Assembly (NCBI RefSeq): GCF_033878955.1
Contig: NZ_CP138858.1
Coordinates: 4,367,001 to 4,431,000 of the forward strand
Source of the DNA: Coraliomargarita algicola
GTDB taxonomy: Bacteria > Verrucomicrobiota > Verrucomicrobiia > Opitutales > Coraliomargaritaceae
Direction: 5' to 3'
Length of the DNA: 64,000 bases
Shown: in pieces, positions 44,528 to 54,329 of the stretch
How positions within the stretch are numbered: the first letter of the stretch is position 1
Layout: each line of letters opens with the position of its first letter
The notes under the pieces: generated by a model
Told to the model about the DNA's origin: nothing
What the model saw: the letters and a program-made list of their open reading frames with translations, nothing else
Database searches by the model: none
Made by a program: the position numbers and the translations under genes

Positions 44528-47500
44528 ATGTTAATTTCCGATATTTCTGTTAAACGTCCGGTCTTTGCTTCGGTCATTTCGCTGATTCTGATCGCCTTCG
44601 GGCTGGTCTCTTTTCAGCGACTTTCCTTACGCGAGTATCCCGATATCGATCCGCCGGTGGTCACGGTCGAGGTTTCGTATCCGGGCGCGCCGGCCAATAT
44701 TGTGGAGACACGGATCACCAAGCTGCTGGAGGAGCGCATCGCCGGTATCGAGGGCATCGAGTATGTCGAGTCGAGCTCGCAGGACGGTGAAGCCAGCGTG
44801 ACGATTGAATTTGCCATCGACCGCGACATCGACGGCGCGGCCAACGATGTGCGCGACCGCATCTCGGGCATTCAGGATAATTTGCCGGAAGAGGCCGAGC
44901 CGCCGGAAGTGCAAAAGGTGGATAGTAACGACGACGTGATCATTTGGCGCAATCTCGCCAGCGACCGTCACAGCATCGAGGAGTTGACCGACTACGCCGA
45001 GCGCTATCTGGTCGACCGTTACTCAACGCTCGATGGCGTGGCCCGCATCCGTATCGGCGGCGGCCTGCGCTACGCCATGCGGGTGTGGCTCGACCGTCAG
45101 GAGCTGGCGGCGCGTGGGCTCAGTGTGTCCGATGTTGAAGATGCGCTGCGCGCTGAAAATGTGGAGTTGCCCGCAGGCTCGCTGGAGTCCGATGTGCGCT
45201 TGTTCAAAGCGCGGGTGGATCGTAAATTCAAGGAGCCCGAAGACTTTGGCAAACTCGTGCTGGCTGAAGGCGATGACGGCTATTTGATTCGCCTCGCGGA
45301 TGTCGCCCGTGTCGAACTCGGCGTGGAGGAAAACCGTATCATGTTTCGCGGCAATGAAGTGCCCATGGTCGGTATCGGCACGATTAAGCAGTCCACAGCC
45401 AATACCATTGATGTGGCCCGTCAGGTCAAGGCGCTCACGGCGGAAATCAACAAGAGCCTGCCCGAGGGCATGAGCATCGAGGAAAGTTACGATGCCTCGG
45501 TCTTTATCGAAGAGGCGATTCATGAAGTGTATACCACGCTCTTCATTGCGATCGGCTGTGTGATCGTGGTGATCTATCTTTTCCTTGGTAGTGTGCGGGC
45601 CACACTGGTGCCCGCGGTGACGGTTCCGGTCTCGGTCATCGCGACCTTTATCGTAGTCTATAGCCTCGGGTTTTCGATTAACTTGCTGACCTTGTTGGCG
45701 CTGGTTCTGGCTATCGGACTGGTGGTGGACGATGCGATTGTGATGTTGGAAAACATCGTGCGTCGCATCCAAGAGCTCGGCGAGCCGCCCTTGCTGGCGG
45801 CTTATCGCGGGGCCCGTCAGGTCGGCTTCGCGGTGATTGCGACCACCTTGGTCTTGGTGGCGGTCTTTGTGCCGATTACCTTTCTGGAGGGCGACATCGG
45901 ACGTTTGTTTACCGAGTTTGCGCTCACGATTGCTGCGGCGGTGTGTTTTTCCTCTCTGGTGGCGCTGACGCTTTCGCCCATGCTGGCCTCCAAGGTATTG
46001 AGCCGTCAGACGGAGCCGAATTTCCTCGTGCGTGGGATTGATGCCACGATCCGTTTTTTCCGCACCGGCTATCTGGGGGCTCTGCGATTTTGCCTGCGCG
46101 TGCCATTGTTAGTGGTGGCCGTCTTTGTTGGGCTGCTCGCCTTGATTGCATTGGTCTATAGCAAGGTGCCACAGGAATTTGCGCCGACAGAAGACCGCGG
46201 TGTGATCTTCCTCTTGGTCAATGGCCCCGAAGGCGCGACCTTTAACTATATGGAAGAGTATATGACAGAGATCGAGCAACGCATGTTGCCCTTTGTCGAA
46301 AGCGGGGAGATCCGCCGCATGTTGGTGCGTTCGCCTCGCTCTTTTGGTAATCTGGAAAACTTCAATTCCGGCATCGTTATTTTCATTCTTGAAGATTGGG
46401 CGAAGCGACGCAGCGCCTTTGACATGATCAATGACATCCGTGCCAAACTTGCCGATTTACCAGGCGTGCGAGCCTTTCCTGTCATCCGTCAAGGACTCGG
46501 CGGCGGCACTTCCAAGCCGGTGCAATTTGTGCTCGGCGGATCCACCTACGAAGAACTAGCTGCCTGGCGCGATATCATCATGGAGCAAGTCGAGGCCAAC
46601 AACCCCGGTCTGGTGGGGCTGGACAGCGACTACAAAGAGACCCGTCCGCAGATCGACCTATCGGTTAACTACGACCGAGCCGCGACACTCGGGGTGACCA
46701 TCGAGCAGATCGGCCGCACCCTCGAAACCATGATGGGTGGGCGCAACGTGACGACCTTCCTGCAGCGCGGCGAGGAATACGATGTGATCGTCGAAGGAGA
46801 GCGGGAGAGCCAGCGTTCTTTCGCCGATATCGAAAACATCTACGTGCGCAGTGAACGCACCGGCGAATTGATCCCTTTGTCGAATCTCGTATCCATTAAT
46901 GAATACGGAGCCGCGGAGACACTCTCACGCTACAATCGCGTGCGCTCCATCACACTGGAGGCGAATCTGGAAGACGGCTACACACTCGGCGAGGCGCTGG
47001 GCTATCTGGAAGGCCTAGTTCGCGAGCACTTGCCCGAAGAGGCGATTGTCGACTACAAGGGGCAGAGTCGCGAATTCGTACAATCCGGCAGTTCGATTCT
47101 GTTTATCTTCGTCCTCGGGATCATCGTGGTTTTCCTCGTCATGGCTGCGCAATTTGAGAGCTACATTCACCCATTTGTCATTATGCTGACCGTGCCACTC
47201 GCGATTGGTGGCGGTCTCTTGGGCTTGTTCCTGACCGGGGGCACTTTAAATATCTATTCGCAGATCGGGCTCATTATGTTGATCGGTCTGGCCGCGAAGA
47301 ACGGTATCCTAATTGTTGAATTTGCCAATCAGTTACGCGACGAAGGCCGCTCCTTCCGCGAGGCGCTGATTGAGGCTTGTGAAACACGCTTCCGTCCCAT
47401 TGCCATGACCGGATTGACGACGATCGCCGGATCGGTCCCGCTGGTTTTGAGCAGCGGAGCCGGAGCCGAAACACGCTCCGTCATCGGTATCGTCACACTC

Positions 47501-47644
47501 TTCGGCGTGGTGGCCGCGACCTTGTTCACGCTCTTCATTGTGCCCGTCGCTTATGACTTGATCGCCCGCCGCACCAGCTCACCACAAGCCGTGGAGAAAG
47601 AACTCAATCAGCTCGCTGTCGATGAGAACGCGATGAATATTTAA
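44528..47644 (+). CDS. RND efflux inner membrane pump (HAE1 family)
   Basis: 1038 residues with the AcrB layout: TM1 after VKRPVFA, a large porter domain, TM2-6, a second porter domain, TM8-12. The proton-relay residues are intact: two Asp in GLVVDDAIVMLENI (TM4) and Lys in GLAAKNGILIVEFAN (TM10). Multidrug or hydrophobic compound export is the usual role; the substrate here is unknown. In this context it might clear phenolics or glycan by-products, but that is a guess. No regulator gene adjoins the operon. Confidence 0.95.
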   Translation: MLISDISVKRPVFASVISLILIAFGLVSFQRLSLREYPDIDPPVVTVEVSYPGAPANIVETRITKLLEERIAGIEGIEYVESSSQDGEASVTIEFAIDRDIDGAANDVRDRISGIQDNLPEEAEPPEVQKVDSNDDVIIWRNLASDRHSIEELTDYAERYLVDRYSTLDGVARIRIGGGLRYAMRVWLDRQELAARGLSVSDVEDALRAENVELPAGSLESDVRLFKARVDRKFKEPEDFGKLVLAEGDDGYLIRLADVARVELGVEENRIMFRGNEVPMVGIGTIKQSTANTIDVARQVKALTAEINKSLPEGMSIEESYDASVFIEEAIHEVYTTLFIAIGCVIVVIYLFLGSVRATLVPAVTVPVSVIATFIVVYSLGFSINLLTLLALVLAIGLVVDDAIVMLENIVRRIQELGEPPLLAAYRGARQVGFAVIATTLVLVAVFVPITFLEGDIGRLFTEFALTIAAAVCFSSLVALTLSPMLASKVLSRQTEPNFLVRGIDATIRFFRTGYLGALRFCLRVPLLVVAVFVGLLALIALVYSKVPQEFAPTEDRGVIFLLVNGPEGATFNYMEEYMTEIEQRMLPFVESGEIRRMLVRSPRSFGNLENFNSGIVIFILEDWAKRRSAFDMINDIRAKLADLPGVRAFPVIRQGLGGGTSKPVQFVLGGSTYEELAAWRDIIMEQVEANNPGLVGLDSDYKETRPQIDLSVNYDRAATLGVTIEQIGRTLETMMGGRNVTTFLQRGEEYDVIVEGERESQRSFADIENIYVRSERTGELIPLSNLVSINEYGAAETLSRYNRVRSITLEANLEDGYTLGEALGYLEGLVREHLPEEAIVDYKGQSREFVQSGSSILFIFVLGIIVVFLVMAAQFESYIHPFVIMLTVPLAIGGGLLGLFLTGGTLNIYSQIGLIMLIGLAAKNGILIVEFANQLRDEGRSFREALIEACETRFRPIAMTGLTTIAGSVPLVLSSGAGAETRSVIGIVTLFGVVAATLFTLFIVPVAYDLIARRTSSPQAVEKELNQLAVDENAMNI

Positions 47645-47650
47645 CCTTAA

Positions 47651-47685
47651 TTCAGAAGTCAGAGGCCAGAAAATAGAAACCAGTC
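47651..47685. repeat. Purine-rich heptamer array, site F
   Basis: TTCAGAA, GTCAGAG, GCCAGAA, AATAGAA, ACCAGTC: five 7-base units just past the RND pump stop. Inverted partner of site G. Confidence 0.65.
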
Positions 47686-47766
47686 ACTATGAATCGGTCA
47701 GTTTTGAAAATCACGACATGCGCCATTTTGGCGAGACAGGAAGTGCCAGAACTGATAGATATTCAT

Positions 47767-47808
47767 CTCTGGCTTCTGACATTTGGCCTCCGACATCTGT
47801 CTTCTGAC
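47767..47808. repeat. Pyrimidine-rich heptamer array, site G
   Basis: CTCTGGC, TTCTGAC, ATTTGGC, CTCCGAC, ATCTGTC, TTCTGAC: six 7-base units, the reverse-complement type of site F. The 81 bases between F and G show no coding signal. Confidence 0.65.
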
Positions 47809-47851
47809 TACTTTTTCTATAAGGTTTAAGGTTCGTAAATTTGAGGTGACA

Positions 47852-47899
47852 CGCGGGACAAGAGTCCCGACTCCTTGGGGGGATTACGGAGCTAATCGT
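47852..47899. repeat. REP-like palindrome at convergent gene ends, copy 2
   Basis: GGGAC-AAGA-GTCCC followed by CGACTCCTTGGGG and TTACGGAGC parallels the element at 35.3 kb (GGGACAGGAGTGTCCCG, CTCCTTTGGG, CACGGAGC). It lies between the ends of the RND pump gene and the minus-strand secreted protein gene and overlaps that gene's last codons. Confidence 0.55.
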
Positions 47900-48650
47900 C
47901 CGCGTTTAATGTTAGAATTCGATATAAACTTTTATTCGCCTGAGGATTATATATTAAGAAAATTAAACGGCTGTCGGGCTGTATCATCTTGCGTGTCGAA
48001 TAGCGCAGTGTCCATTGCCCTGCCTGCTCGCTTTCGACGGCGATTTGAATGGGTAATTTAGAATCTCTCAGGTGATTGATGGCAACTGTTTCGCTAGCCA
48101 TCGCCCGCATCTGCATCTGCGTCTCGCCGACTTGGATTGCGATGTCACTCGGAGTCAGATTGTAGATGATTGTGTTACCTGCTGATAATTTTTGCTGTGA
48201 TGTATCGACTGCTAGAATCTGATATTTGACAGTGCTTTGTGATTCTGGAAATAAGATAAACAGTCCATCCGTCATCGAGGCCGGTGGATTGACCTCGGCA
48301 ATAATCGAGGGTAATTGGTCACCGGTCGGGGCTGAGTCATACTCGATGAAGCGTATTGGAGGCGGTCCTGAGTATGTGATTGGTTTGGACAGCCTCGCTT
48401 TATCTGCAGGGATCAATATTGTCTGGTCACCTTGGAGTAGGCCGATTCGTTGGCCCACATATTTGGGGAGCAATTCGCCTTCTTTACTGACTGCCAAGCT
48501 CGCATTCTGGTCGAGCGTTGCGCCTCCGTGTGGCCAGATATAAATTTGGAAGTCGAGCTTGAGCTGAGGTGTGTCATCCGCTTTTTGAGCGTGAAGGTGG
48601 ATTGATAACGATAGTAGTAGACCGAGGAGTAGAGAAAGTGTTTTGGACAT
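47892..48650 (-). CDS. Secreted protein of unknown function next to Verru_Chthon cassette gene
   Basis: 252 residues with signal peptide MSKTLSLLLGLLLSLSIHLHAQ. The mature part looks beta-rich (LKLDFQIYIWPHG, QTILIPADKARLSKPI, YRILTLN) with no recognised catalytic motif. It starts 12 bases after the stop of the cassette A-like gene on the same strand, so it is almost certainly in that operon. It may be an assembly or envelope partner of the pilin-like system. I do not recognise the family. Confidence 0.6.
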   Translation of the reverse strand: MSKTLSLLLGLLLSLSIHLHAQKADDTPQLKLDFQIYIWPHGGATLDQNASLAVSKEGELLPKYVGQRIGLLQGDQTILIPADKARLSKPITYSGPPPIRFIEYDSAPTGDQLPSIIAEVNPPASMTDGLFILFPESQSTVKYQILAVDTSQQKLSAGNTIIYNLTPSDIAIQVGETQMQMRAMASETVAINHLRDSKLPIQIAVESEQAGQWTLRYSTRKMIQPDSRLIFLIYNPQANKSLYRILTLNADD

Positions 48651-48661
48651 GTTCAGGCTGG

Positions 48662-51600
48662 CTAGATTTCGTCGGCTGTTAGCCACCGGAACTCGATGAT
48701 TCGATAATGGCGGCCGAAAGTTTGATTGATGGCAGATAGGGGCGGAAGACTTGCGAGGGCGGCTTGAGTATCATCCAGAGGTGTCCATGCTACATTTTCT
48801 TGAGCATTCACAAAGTCGGGAATGCGTTGCACGATAGCCTCGCACCATGCTTGGCCTTTTGCGAGGCCGGTGACTTGGTCGAGGGATTCACCATAAGCAC
48901 GAATACGAAATGTATCTGATCGTGCGCTGAGTGTGGCACCTGTGCGAGCTAGGATGTCAGCTTGAGTCAAAGAACCAGGTGTGCCTTCTGTGGCCCAGCC
49001 CGCCTCGGCGGATGCTTGCATGCCAGTGACACCACTGCTTGTGGTCGGGAAGTCTTCTAGTTCTGAATTCAGTCCTGAGGCATTAATCGCCGCCTGCAGC
49101 GCGCCACTTAGTTTCTGTGCATCTGTTGCGCCATCGATTGATCGGTTTACAAAATTGGCCAGAGTGGTGAAGGGGCCGCGTTCTTTGACTTGTTGAACCA
49201 TTGCATCGGCTAAGTCAGTAATTTGCTGCGGGGTGAGTATTCGGAAGCCGTCGAAGACTGCTGAGTTCGTGGAGCCTCCAGAGCCCGTATAGGCATTCCC
49301 GACTGGATTATTTAAGCGTAGCATTGGTGATGCGGGATTGCTTAGATCGGCGGTGTAAGTCGCCCCGTCGGTGGGGGTGACATCGACTCCATAAAAGGAT
49401 GCAAATAAAGCCTTCCATGCTTCGACTGAAGTGGAGTTTACATTAAAGGCTCCGTTCATCATTAAGCCTGCCGAAGCCTGGTCTATGTCTTGCAGCGAAG
49501 GAGTCGCGGAAGTGGAGGCTGTGAGTCCTAGGTCCGCGGCAGAAACTATGCGGCTGTTTGCCAGTGGAAAGGATATGTTGCCAGTCGCGGGAACCGTTGA
49601 GAAAAAATAGCCGTCCCATAGCGATTCGTTTAGTAAATAGGAGTAATCGTAGAGCAAGCCTTGGAAGGTGAAGTAGCTGCTGTTTGTCGGACTCAAGTCG
49701 CCCCAGTTTACATACAAAGCGTCTAGGGGGATTTGTGGATTTGCTAGCGAGCTTCCAATGGCGTAGGCCGGCGTCAAATTATCGAAACGCGTATAACGAT
49801 TTAAATATGCAGTCAGTTCTTCGTCGTTAGCTGGGCTAAAACTACTGTCTAAATAGCGGAATAATGGAGCGTGCATGAGCTGTCCAATTGAATGAATCCA
49901 GCTTAGGTCCTCAGGCACCTCATAAAGTATGGCTCGATCAACTGCGCCGATCGACAAGGATTCGGAAAGGCCAACTAAGGCAGCGGTTCCGTCTAGTGTT
50001 TCCACTTCGGCGTATGTGCCATCGGTTTCTATGGCAGTGCGAAAGGATGGATTATTATTGGGGTTTCTCCGGTAGTGCGCACTCGGCATTGAAAATTCGT
50101 AAGGAATGGTTCCCTGCATCCTAGCGCGCGGGTTGTAGTTCGCTAGCCACTTTCGCGTGCGGTCCATGGGCGATGTCGTGGATACCGTATCGACATAAGT
50201 GCGAATGGCTTTGAAGCCGAAATACTCCGCGACTTCAAGATCTGTGAAGGGGGTCGTTTCGCTGAATGGGCCCATTGTCAACGAGGCCGGAGTCGAGGGG
50301 ATCGTGGTATTTAAATATAAGGCTTCTGAAAGTACATCGGTTTCGGCAAATTGCCCCATGCCCTGAGAGAGGCGAACGCTCAATATATTTGAAGTGAGAA
50401 TACGAGGCGCATAATCGCGATAATAATCTCCGTTGGTCGTAGCAGGATATAGGCTACGATTGTTTGCATTTAAGTAGTAGCTACCGTTCAGATTTAGTCC
50501 CGGTTCTAAGCGGTTTTCAGATGCAGTGGGTGTGGTTGTGTAATTAAAGGGATGATGATATTTCCCATCATTGACGGGGGGGAATAAACCATCGCTTCGC
50601 CAGGGGCTAGGCTGACATTCGGTATGTGAAAAATTAGATGAGTCTGGCCGTTCTTTCGGAAATTGTAATCTCCGGAATTCCCGACACTGGCATCTTCGAA
50701 TGAATTATTTCCATTCTGTAGCTCAATTTGGAAGATTCCAGAGGCTTGAGTTAAATAGGTGAAATTCGAATTATATTGATAGCTCTTTGCTATGCGCAGA
50801 GTGTAATCTTCGGTTTCTAGCGGGACGTTGTAAGGGTTCCAGAGTACGACGGCAGGGATGATGTGAACGAAGTATTTTCCAGTCATCCCTGTGGTGTCTG
50901 TTTCGTATGTGAGCCGAGAAAAAAACTGCGCACCTGTAATGACAGGAGAGAGTCCGATCTGTGTGTCCGAAGTGGGGCGGACTAAGAGCTCTCCAGAGCT
51001 GTTGGATGGGTAGTTGACCCAAGATCGGAGTTGTTCCCACAGGGGGCCTCCCGGGTCCACTGCACTACTGAACGAAAGCCCGCTGCTCGTCGGGTGCTGG
51101 CTGATCGGGGGGAATATACTAGAGCTAGGCTCGGTGGCGCTGCTGGCCAGCCCTGCGCTGAGATCCTTTTTGAGGCCTCCTTGGGCGATGTCTGATAGGA
51201 TCCCGTAGCCGTAGGTCGTCAGGTCATGGAAGCGTAAGCTTGAGATCTTGTCTGTAGCTGATGGAATCAGAATATCTAAATGACTACGATCTGCGATGCG
51301 GCTCACTTGTGCCGGTGTATCGAGAGGGAAATTCTCAAGCTCAGTCATTGCATTGACTCCATTACGCTGAGCCGACACGAGCTTCAGTTTTTCTGGGTCC
51401 AATAGATCATTACGTTCTTGAATACTCAGATTGATTTTAGATTTGAGGCCCTCATCGCCGACCCAGTAGGCGTAATTTCCGGTTCTCTGAAGATCGCCGG
51501 AGATGCTTTGCTTGGGTGCATAGACGAATTTTTCTGAGGCAATCCCCGTCGTGGAAGAGGCGGTTTTCTCGGAGACTATAATGGCAACATCTGAAGCAGC

Positions 51601-52035
51601 CGGATCTAAAGCCGTGTTGTCGGCCAGTTGCTCGAGAGGATCGGCTCCAGTGTTTCCGCTGACTAGCCAAGTGGATAAGGTGCCATCGTTCTTCCATACG
51701 CCGGTCCAGAATGGATTCGCGACGTCATCGACTAATTCTGTATCACTCGTGCTGTCTAATAATTCAGCACGAGCAGTGACTACGGTGTCAACGCCTGTGT
51801 GTTTCTGTAGTTCACCCAGTGCGATCTGTAAGCCAAGAAATGCGTTTTGCTGTGCTTGTTGCTTTGAGATCGAAATCGCTGCAGTGGATACTTCAGTGCG
51901 TATTAATAACTGCATCGATAGCAGCAGCATTAAGACAAAGGCCATCATCAGCAGCGAGATCACTAATGCAAAACCATTGCTAGCTGTTTTCGGTCGAGTG
52001 CTATGTTTGAGTGGGTTTTTCAAAACGTAAAACAT
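48662..52035 (-). pseudogene. Verru_Chthon cassette protein A-like, split by frameshift at C7
   Basis: One gene of about 1,120 codons read in two frames. The first part starts MFYVLKNPLKHSTRPKTASNGFALVISLLMMAFVLMLLLSMQ, a pilin-like FALV helix typical of Verru_Chthon cassette A proteins, and runs to VYSPPSMMGN and a stop at 50506. The second frame is open from before base 50582 (PPVNDGKYHHPFNY) to the stop at 48662, and is typical of the same family (ATTNGDYYRDYAP, RSDTFRIRAYG near the end). The switch coincides with a run of seven C (minus strand, 50582-50576). A -1 slip there, or one more C, joins the frames. It may be a sequence error, phase variation or programmed slippage. Confidence 0.75.
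50576..50582 (-). other. C7 homopolymer at the frame junction
   Basis: Seven consecutive C on the coding strand, read TCC CCC CCG in the upstream frame. A -1 shift here continues into the downstream frame (CCC GTC AAT GAT). Eight C would restore one frame of about 1,120 codons. Confidence 0.7.
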
Positions 52036-52175
52036 GTTGATTTCACTTCGATGAACTGAGGCGAATCGAGCGTGTTCAGAACTAGCATTGAATGCGGGGT
52101 AATTGATGCTTGGGCAGTTTAAGTCAAGTTGTAGAATTGTGGAGATTGTCCTTGCTAAGTGGAAGACTCCGCAAA

Positions 52176-52189
52176 CTTTAATCATAAAT
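52176..52189. promoter_or_regulatory. Putative LacI-family operator, lacI site
   Basis: CTTTAATCATAAAT, 13 of 14 to the palindrome CTTTANNNNTAAAG, overlapping the first two bases of the regulator's start codon. Position suits autorepression and may also affect the divergent cassette A gene. Confidence 0.5.
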
Positions 52190-53243
52190 GAAGAAAAAGA
52201 AAATATCGTCGATGGCTGAATTGGCTAAGATCGCTAAATGTAGTGTCATGACTGTTTCTTATGCTTTGAGGGGGAGTCATGAAGTGTCTGAAGAGACCCG
52301 CTTGCGCATACAAAAGCTCGCCCATGAGTATGGCTACCGAAAAAATCCATTTGTATCTGCTTTGATTACGAATCGTCGATCTAAGCGGTCTGGTGGGTTG
52401 GATGTGATTGGGCTGATCACTAAGTTTGATGTGCCTATGAGTCAGTGGAAAGAGCGCCAGCACTTTTATTCAGATTTATATGAAGGAATGGTAGAGCGTG
52501 CTGCTGAGTTAGGTTTTCGTATTGATGAATTCCCTACATACGGCGGAGAGAATGCGTTAAATGGGCGTCAGTTGAATCGCGTGTTGGCTACTCGTGGGAT
52601 TCGTGGCGTGATCCTAATGCCGGGAGGCGAATATAATCGTAACTTTCCCTTGGATGACTTCGATTATTCTGATTTTAGCGTGGTTGCGGCTGCCTTTCAT
52701 GCGAGGCAGATGCATATTCATCGTACGGCAACGGATTACAGTGGTGGAATTGAGTTGTGTTTGCAGGAGGCCAGTAAGCGTGGATACAAGCGTATCGGTC
52801 TTGCCATGGATCAGAGTCTGGACCCTAGCTTGAGGTACGGGTTCTCTGGGCGTTTTCTCGCGTGGCAAGCGGGCCAACTGAAAAAGAACTGTGTGCCTCT
52901 TATCGCTGGTAGAGCAGGGGGGCTATACAGAGATAGTTTTCTCGCATGGTATCAAAAGCACAAGCCAGACTGCATTTTATCTCCTTCAGTGTCGCCCTTA
53001 CGATGGCTTGAAGGGATTGATGTGGTTGTGCCGCGGGATGTGGGATGCATTTTCGTTCCGGTACGTGATCATCCCCATTTGAGCGGTTTTGACGCTCGCA
53101 CACATGTCGTTGGGAGAACCACTGTGAACCTACTGGCACGTGAGCTATTTTTAAATAATACGGGCTTACCTGAATATCCGGAAGTCGTCATGGTCAGTGG
53201 TCAATGGCAAGAGGGAAATACCGTGGCGCTGCCTGTTGCTTGA
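52188..53243 (+). CDS. LacI-family transcriptional regulator
   Basis: 351 residues. The N-terminal helix-turn-helix is SSMAELAKIAKCSVMTVSYALRG, then a VSEETRLRIQKLAHEYGYRKNPFVSAL hinge. The periplasmic-binding-like effector domain begins at DVIGLITKFD and includes RGIRGVILMPGG and GYKRIGLAMD. The hinge lacks the usual PN(A/L)AR motif, as often in this phylum, so operator shape may differ from classic CG-centred sites. Four near-identical 14-bp palindromes lie at its own start and before downstream genes. It is probably the local repressor of the downstream locus, with a sugar ligand as inducer. Confidence 0.9.
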   Translation: MKKKKISSMAELAKIAKCSVMTVSYALRGSHEVSEETRLRIQKLAHEYGYRKNPFVSALITNRRSKRSGGLDVIGLITKFDVPMSQWKERQHFYSDLYEGMVERAAELGFRIDEFPTYGGENALNGRQLNRVLATRGIRGVILMPGGEYNRNFPLDDFDYSDFSVVAAAFHARQMHIHRTATDYSGGIELCLQEASKRGYKRIGLAMDQSLDPSLRYGFSGRFLAWQAGQLKKNCVPLIAGRAGGLYRDSFLAWYQKHKPDCILSPSVSPLRWLEGIDVVVPRDVGCIFVPVRDHPHLSGFDARTHVVGRTTVNLLARELFLNNTGLPEYPEVVMVSGQWQEGNTVALPVA

Positions 53244-53290
53244 TTGCTAAGGCCGTTGAGCAGGTGGATTGCACAACAGTTGTAAAAGGC

Positions 53291-53304
53291 CTGTATGATT
53301 AAAG
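53291..53304. promoter_or_regulatory. Putative LacI-family operator, PEP-CTERM gene site
   Basis: CTGTATGATTAAAG; on the other strand CTTTAATCATACAG, sharing 11 leading bases with the lacI site. It covers a good -10 candidate (TATGAT, 53294-53299), consistent with repression by blocking polymerase. Confidence 0.5.
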
Positions 53305-53392
53305 TGAAGATTGGCTGTCCAATGGGAAAGGGAAACCTATAAATGGTATTCTTCACCCTACTTGTATCACATAAACCACAACATAAATAATT

Positions 53393-54220
53393 ATGACTAT
53401 GAACTACTCCCGCTCTCTTGCCCCCGTTTTCTTCTCAGTTTTGGTTGCCTTGTCGGCTGCGCCTGTATTTTTGAATGCTGCAGAGATCTCTAATCCGACC
53501 TTGTACACTTCAATGGATCCGGATGGTGCACGCGATATCACTCTTTCTGACGCAAGCAATGCGACTTCTCAGGCTACTTTAGAGGCTTTGGATGATTTCT
53601 TGGTGGTCCGCGACTTTACTGGTGCTGTAGATGGCACAAATGTTGTATCGTTTACGGATGCATCCGTGCCGGACATTCAAATTTCCTTTGGTGGGACGGC
53701 TAACGGTGCGAGCTCAGGCAGTATTGTAACTAACAGCGGGTTTATTACATCAGCTGGCAGTGGTATCCGCGCTGTGAGTGGTTCGAATGATGCGGGCACT
53801 ATCATCGGGACGATTGATTTTGGTTCTTGGAGTGGTAGCACGTTTGCTTCGAATGTGAATGCAGTCTCTGCAGCTGCATTTACTTTGTCACAGCCTGGTC
53901 GTTGGGTGCGTATTGATTCTGTGGTGGTTACATTTCTGGGAATCGATGATTCAACAGTGCTTAATACGCAAACAATCTTAGGCTCGTCGATTACGGATAA
54001 GGATTCCAATCAAGGTCTCTATTTTGGCTATAAAGCTGGCAGCGGCGAGGCTATTGGATCGGCCGTATTGACCGTGAATTTGAACGATGTCGTGACAGGA
54101 GATAATCCGCTCATGGGCTTGGATGACATCAGCTTTGCAGCGATTCCTGAGCCTGCAACGAGTGTGAGTCTTTTGGGTGGAATGGTTCTACTTATGTCGG
54201 TGGCAATGCGCCGTCGATAA
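53393..54220 (+). CDS. PEP-CTERM sorting-domain protein
   Basis: 275 residues. Signal peptide ending VFLNAAE, a beta-rich Thr/Ser/Gly-rich body (residues about 35-245), and a C-terminal sorting tail of IPEPAT, a hydrophobic helix (SVSLLGGMVLLMSVA) and MRRR. That tail is cut by an exosortase, which is not in the window. The body is probably an extracellular adhesin or matrix protein; no enzyme motif is visible. An operator-like palindrome lies about 90 bases upstream. A second in-frame ATG two codons later is possible. Confidence 0.85.
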   Translation: MTMNYSRSLAPVFFSVLVALSAAPVFLNAAEISNPTLYTSMDPDGARDITLSDASNATSQATLEALDDFLVVRDFTGAVDGTNVVSFTDASVPDIQISFGGTANGASSGSIVTNSGFITSAGSGIRAVSGSNDAGTIIGTIDFGSWSGSTFASNVNAVSAAAFTLSQPGRWVRIDSVVVTFLGIDDSTVLNTQTILGSSITDKDSNQGLYFGYKAGSGEAIGSAVLTVNLNDVVTGDNPLMGLDDISFAAIPEPATSVSLLGGMVLLMSVAMRRR

Positions 54221-54329
54221 ATTATTAGCAAGCGCTCAGTAAGATCCGCTTAGCTTGTATTTATTCATCATTGCTGCGGAATTCTGTTATCATGAATGAC
54301 ACTATGATTGGTGTCGTGAGGGGATTATT

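Noticed and set aside
53273..53283. ACAACAGTTGT palindrome near the PEP-CTERM promoter as a second regulator site
   Set aside because: Only 5-bp arms, a single occurrence and AT-rich surroundings; chance is likely.
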